DNA from: Allacma fusca
Taxonomy: Eukaryota; Arthropoda; Collembola; Symphypleona; Sminthuridae
Assembly (NCBI GenBank): GCA_947179485.1
Contig: OX359247.1
Span: 54,347,131-54,411,130 of the forward strand
DNA: 64,000 nt
Direction of reading: 5' to 3'
How positions within the stretch are numbered: the first letter of the stretch is position 1; each line of letters begins with the position of its first letter. Both the position numbers and the translations under genes were made by a program. Below the pieces are notes generated by a model. That model was not told the origin of the DNA. It did not search any database and was given only the letters and a program-made list of their open reading frames with translations. Below, one piece after another: positions 59,240 to 64,000 of this stretch.

Positions 59240-62219
59240 ATGAATCGTGTCACAGTTATTGCATTAGTTCTTATTCTGGGACAATCCAATGTATTCACTG
59301 AAGGCGCAAAAATATTTTTTATGATCCCATTATCATCCATAAGTGAAAAACAAATCTACATTCCACTAATTGACACGTTGGCGGAAAGAGGCCATGAAGT
59401 GGTCGTGGCATCCGTTACAAAGTCAAAATACAAATCGAAAAATATACGGGAGTTTGTGCCCTGCACATACGAACAATTTGTGGGAAGCATATTTTCTGAT
59501 CCAATTGAAGCCAGGAAGCAAATGGGTCGTTACACGTCTCTATCACTCACAGATCATAGGTTTATTACGAATGCGTGCGAAATAGTGTACAATAATCGGG
59601 AGTTCCAGCAGATTCTCACAGAAAAATTTGATTTGGTGATCAAGAATAGTTTCGCGGGACCTTGTTTCAATGGAGCTGTTTACAGACTTCAAGCTCCTTT
59701 TATATCTTTCAATACGATGATTCCTGTTGCAGAGATTTTTGAACAAACCGGAGCCAGACTTCCCGCAAGTTTTGTTCCTTTTGCATTGGGACCATCTCGA
59801 TCAGAGCTGCGCACAAGTACAAGTAGTACACGAGTATTTCAAGTCAAGTTCGCGTTCGGGTCGTGGTCAAGTAAATAAATTTAAAACCATGAACGGTTCG
59901 GGTCGTGTTCAGGTATTTCATCGACTTGACCATGATTTCTTACCTCAAGTCAAGTTCGTGGTCAAGTATAATTATTTTACTTGAACCATAGTACCTGGTC
60001 ATGTTCAAGTAAATATTAAAAAGTACTTGACCACGAACTTGAGTTTTTCGTGTACAAGTTCAAGTAATTTTGTTTGTGCAATTCTTCATGGCTGAGGGAG
60101 TTTTCAATTCACTTACGATTCACTGTACTAAATGAAACTTAAAACGGCATTTAATACATCACTTTAAGCGGCATTTGTTAATTTGTTCGTGTACACAAAT
60201 ACAAAAGAAAGCTCAACATTCATATGGCTCCGTGGAAATTGATTTAAAAATGTTAGCACCCATGTTTATAATAGTATGTGACAACAAAACCTAAAAGGAG
60301 TTCTGTGTCCCCGAAAATGTCAACTGAGTCACCAGACCCACCCGGTACACGAAATCAGAGTAGATCTGCAGTGTACAATCGTTCTACATTCATTGAAAGG
60401 AACCAAAAATACAACTATTATTTTTAGAGGCGGTTGCTAGCAAAATGCTGGGTGAAACCTAGTGTGTTAGAAACCCAGGTTCGCTTTCATTAGAAATATA
60501 AATTCAATAAAACTTAAGTATTTTGATGTCCAATGGATTACTTGAAAGTACTTGAAAGTTCAAGTTCATGGTCAAGTTCGGGTCATGGTCAAGTCAAGTT
60601 GAAGTTGGACCCGAAACGCGCGTATAAAATCATGGTCAAGTAATATGAGAATTACTTGAAAACCCGAACTTGTTTCATTCAAGTATTACTTGAACTGAAA
60701 ATGTCAAGTTCGGGTAATCTTGAAATACGTACTTGAGAAGTCGGGGTCAAGTCAAGTTCGTGGTCGGATCTTTATAAATACTTGACCCGAGCGCAGCACT
60801 AATCTCGATCAACGGGGAAGATGTCTCTTTTGGCAAGACTGGAAAACGTTCTCTTGGACATTCATTGGGCATTATACACCAAATACTCGTATTATCCAGC
60901 AATGACACAAATTTACAGGAAATATTTGGGTCAAGATATTCCAAGCTATGAGCAGATACAGAAGAACGTCAGCTTGATTTTTTCTAATTCTCATTTTGTG
61001 ATCAATTCGCCTGTCCCTGTTTTACCGGATGTGATTGAAGTTGGAGGAATGCAATGTGTGCCACCCAAACCTATACCGAAAGTAATAATAATAGTATACA
61101 ATATATTAAACCAATTACATGATGTTGTTTAGGTTTCAACATGACGTCAAATCAATAGAAGCCCTTTAATATAAAATGCTACTTTTTGCATTCCAGTTAG
61201 TCTGATTATGAATCACCGTTTCAGAATTAGAGACTAATACGTAATTAATTAGAGAATGCTTTTGCTACATAATAAATTTGTTTTGACGAATTAATTTTAA
61301 TAAGCGCAGGATATTGACGATTTTTTATCCGGAGCAAAGGACGGTTTCATTTTCTTCAGCTTGGGGTCTATGATCAACTCTGAATTCTTTCCCGAGGGTG
61401 TGCGAAAAATATTCCTTTCAGTATTTTCCAAGTTGAAGCAACGTGTCCTTTGGAAATTTGAATCTGATTTACCTGACTTGCCCCCAAATGTGAAAATAGG
61501 CAAATGGCTCCCACAAAATGATATTCTAGGTAGGAAATAGTTTACTGTTGAAATGTGTGTTAAAAGTTGACATTGACTGAGCAAACTAAATATGTGTTTT
61601 TATTTAGCTCATCCGAACATCCGCCTGTTTATGACACATGGTGGCGCTTTGAGCACGCAAGAAGCAATTTATAATGGGGTGCCTATGGTGGTCATGCCAA
61701 TTTGTGCTGATCAGGACATTAACGCACGTTTTGCTGAAGAAAAAGGATTTGCTATAACGCTGGAGATTGCAGACCTATCCGAGGAAATATTGCTAACAGC
61801 TATAAATAAGATTCTCATGGATGGAAGGTATGGAATGTTATTACTGTTTATTTACAATTAGTCTATGTGTTGGCGTATAGTTACTCTGTTGCTAATCAGT
61901 GCCGTTTTGCTATAATTGTCATGTTCGCAGTTACACTCAAACTGCGAGGGAAGCCGGCACATATTTTAGAGACCAGCCAATGACACCGCTAGAGAGAGCT
62001 GTTTATTGGACGGAGTACGTGATTCGTCACAAAGGCACCCGCCATTTGCAGTCTTCTGCACGAGAGCTGAACTTCATTGAATATTATTTGCTCGATGTAA
62101 TTGCACTCCTTGTTACATTAGCGCTAGTAGTTTTGTACCTACTTTTTAAAATTGTTCGGTGCTTAGTGAGTCTAATAGTTTCGACAGGTTCTAATGATTC
62201 TGCCAAAAAGAGGTTGTAA
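59240..62219 (+). pseudogene. UDP-glycosyltransferase, copy C, disrupted by insertion
   Basis: Exon 1 is split into 59240-59801 and 60810-61081 by a 1000-bp hAT-type element plus one copy of its 8-bp duplication. Leaving these out gives 834 bp, exactly the exon 1 size of copy B. The other exons are 61310-61529, 61608-61827 and 61931-62219 (220, 220, 289 bp, as in B). All splice sites and the rest of the frame are intact: signature WLPQNDIL...THGGALSTQEAIYNGVP...CADQDINA, membrane anchor and KKRL tail. Read as it stands, translation enters the element after residue 187 and stops at 59876-59878. The lack of any other damage says that the insertion is recent and possibly polymorphic. As in A and B, the catalytic His and Asp positions read Glu36 and Asn (FDLVIKN). 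Confidence 0.85.
59802..60801. mobile_element. hAT-type non-autonomous element (TCAAGT words) in UGT exon
   Basis: The perfect 8-bp duplication ATCTCGAT lies at 59794-59801 and 60802-60809. The ends are CAGAGCTGCGC on the left and, reverse-complemented, TAGTGCTGCGC on the right. Arrays of GGTCAAGT, AAGTCAAGT and TTCGGGT(C) lie inside both ends (59815-60065 and 60540-60785). Length is exactly 1000 bp and no transposase frame is present. The uninterrupted paralogue B gives the empty-site sequence (CCATCTCGATCA), which confirms both borders. Confidence 0.9.
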
Positions 62220-62545
62220 ATTGAAAATTGACTTTTTTCATGTTCACGTTTCATTTTTATGAATATTGCATCAGGTTTTAAAAAATAGTAGAAATGAAAA
62301 TAATAACAGATTACATAAGTACTTTCTACATAGTGGTTTCTCAATACAAAATGAATTAAAAATGTAAACACAGGACAATCAAATATTTTGTGGAGAATGT
62401 GGCCCTTTTTGAGATAGGAGCAAGTCTTCTATCTTGTACAATTGCATCCAGATTCTTTTAGGGATTTCAGGATCATATATTTATGACTTTGAATATTTTT
62501 ATCTTGAATGTGGTGTTCGTATGGAAAATATGTGCGTATTACTGA
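62220..62545. other. convergent spacer between UGT C and receptor gene
   Basis: 3' ends of a plus-strand and a minus-strand gene meet here. AATTAAA-type signals are present near 62350. Nothing else is seen. Confidence 0.4.
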
Positions 62546-63406
62546 CTAATTTTGCATGATTACTAGTAAGTTAATGGTTACATTAGACACAGCCAGTAAT
62601 AGATTGAGGTACGTTATCTGGTTCACAGTATATACTTGGCCTACTCTAACCTTTAAAGGACGAAGGGACAGAAATTCTCTTCGGTTCAGTTTACTCGCAT
62701 TAAACCTGAAAGATCGGAGAAATTCATTCGAAAAAATATTTAATCCTCCCAGGGGAGTAAATAAAAAAGCTTCCACCACAACATGGGTCATGGACAGCAT
62801 CGGAAACAAGGCATAAGGTGGCATAGGAACTTGGTCATGAAGTTTGACGGCGATAAAAACGCAGGAGGCGTGACCCGCTATAATAAAAAAGCAGTAGACA
62901 GGCATCATCGTGGAGAACGTGCAATCCAAAAACTTCAAGTTAAGTCGAAATAATATTTTGTACAGATTTAAAGCTGTAACGGAACTGTTTTTCTTAAACA
63001 ACTGCTGGACCTTGATTCTATCAAGTCGAGCAAGAATGAATGCATTACATTATGTCAACAGTGATATCAACATTTAATAACAACAGGGTCATTTTAAAAA
63101 TGGTTCGTCCTTGAAAACTAAAATCAATTAAAATTTTAAAACTGAATTTAAACTCTTGCCTTTTCAAGCGCTTCAGCCAGTAGTTATTAAAGAAAACGTA
63201 AATAAGGATAAAAAACGTTGTGATGTCAGCGACAAAACCACATGTTTGGTGGGTTGACAGCTCGAGTGTAAACCAAGCTAGGTACACATACCAGGTACGA
63301 TATCCTTCAGGAATGGCCGAATAAACCAATCGGGGGTTTTCGGTGTCCATGAAAAATAAAATTATGAGCAGAATCGATACTGGGATGGAATGAAATGTCA
63401 TGTAGC
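62546..63406 (-). CDS. gustatory-receptor-like protein, 3' part
   Basis: Minus strand, two exons: 63406-63160 and 63017-62546 (stop at 62548-62546). The intron fits a GC-AG type (AAAAG/GCAAGAG donor, TTGATAG acceptor, 142 bp, phase 2). That joins YWLKRLKR to IKVQQLFKKNSSVTALNLYKIL in frame; without it the frames do not meet. Hydrophobic segments: PVSILLIILFFM, WYVYLAWFTLEL and ADITTFFILIYVFFNNYW in the first exon; MPVYCFFIIAGHASCVFIAV and a weaker one near MLSMTHVVVEAFLF in the second. The C-terminus (FLSLRPLKVRVGQVYTVNQITYLNLLLAVSNVTINLLVI) matches the last helix and preceding loop of the arthropod chemoreceptor (7tm_7, gustatory receptor) superfamily. The 5' part is missing: at 63407 a hAT-type terminus begins. 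Confidence 0.7.
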
Positions 63407-64000
63407 CAGTGCTCGGCACGGGTATGGGTAATACTCGGGTAAACGGGTATGGGTACGGGTATGGGTACTACCCGGGTACGGATTTTGTGTACCCGAACAA
63501 TTCCGGGTACTACCCGGGTACACTTTAGTCGGCTCAAAATCTCGGGTACGGATACGGGTATGGGTACGGGTACAAGGATTTCAAAATGGGTATATACCCA
63601 CCGAGTACGGGTATAATGGTGTCATTTACCCGTACCCGCGACCATTGTACCCGAGTATTTGGATATGTTGAGATTTGAGACATTTTGATGAATTTTATGA
63701 AAATAATGGAACTTCCGTTGGAAAATTCTGTCGGTATTTTTAGTAATTCTGAATACATATAGCTTATTGTTAGTACCCTTTTAACCTTACAACATGCAGT
63801 AACTGTATTTCATACTGTGTTGCTAAAATATATATTTATATCTATAATATATATTTTTATGGAAACATGTTTTAGGAAGAATAATTAATAAACAGACCGG
63901 AAATAATATCAAAATAGAAGTGGAGAATAGGATTCAACGAAATTTTATACAAAACGTCTTCATAATGTAGTATTTTGTCACTAATTGTATAAATAGTCCG
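63407..64000. mobile_element. hAT-type element, one end only (GGGTAC words)
   Basis: It starts CAGTGCTCGGCAC and runs at once into dense GGGTATGGGTAC / CCCGGGTAC words (to about 63655), the same layout as the other hAT-type ends in this window. The frame of the receptor gene is cut at this border. The presumed duplication, CATGTAGC (63399-63406), is not seen again before the window ends, so the other end lies outside or is lost. Confidence 0.5.

Overview
The window is eukaryotic nuclear DNA from an arthropod, probably a hexapod. It is AT-rich, the genes have GT-AG introns, and the only gene whose product identifies a lineage on sight is an ion transport peptide (ITP/CHH family) neuropeptide gene with the arthropod exon arrangement. 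Cysteine-rich EB-like membrane proteins, a UDP-glycosyltransferase cluster, a bacterial-type SnoaL-like domain and a gustatory-type receptor would fit a springtail (Collembola) well, but that placement is inference.

Layout. 1-5.8 kb (minus strand): a secreted collagen-like gene of 8 exons (5653-3724) and a decayed tandem copy (1890-about 1490), both with TATA plus initiator promoters. 7.1-10.6 kb: diverged dispersed repeats, some inverted. 10.8-12.1 kb and 15.6-16.8 kb: two hAT-type non-autonomous elements. 15.0-23.6 kb: two tandem intronless-CDS genes for Cys-rich EB-like proteins, the first probably with a long 5'UTR intron. 23.6-34.5 kb: no gene seen. 34.5-39.8 kb: the ITP gene with two alternative last exons. 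42.3-42.9 kb: another hAT-type element. 43.2-43.8 kb: a small secreted SnoaL-like protein. 44.4-48.8 kb: two tandem four-exon genes of an unrecognised secreted family, with relic exons of a third member at 57.4-57.8 kb. 49.8-62.2 kb: three tandem UDP-glycosyltransferase (UGT) genes; the third has exon 1 split by a 1000-bp hAT-type insertion. 62.5-63.4 kb (minus): the 3' part of a gustatory-receptor-like gene, also abutted by a hAT-type terminus.

Themes. (1) Five complete elements (plus one cut by the window edge) have 8-bp target-site duplications and hAT-like termini, and each carries dense subterminal arrays of its own short word. Together they interrupt or flank several genes. (2) The UGTs keep the sugar-donor signature, the C-terminal membrane anchor and a KKxx tail, but by eye all three lack the catalytic His and Asp. 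(3) The collagen-like gene has middle exons that are all multiples of 9 bp and a last exon coding for Gly-Gly-Pro arrays. (4) A paralogous secreted family with conserved intron phases (0,0,1), a CCxK motif and a GPVIxL tail may be undescribed. Exon boundaries were read by eye from splice consensus, frame and paralogue comparison; no transcript data were available.
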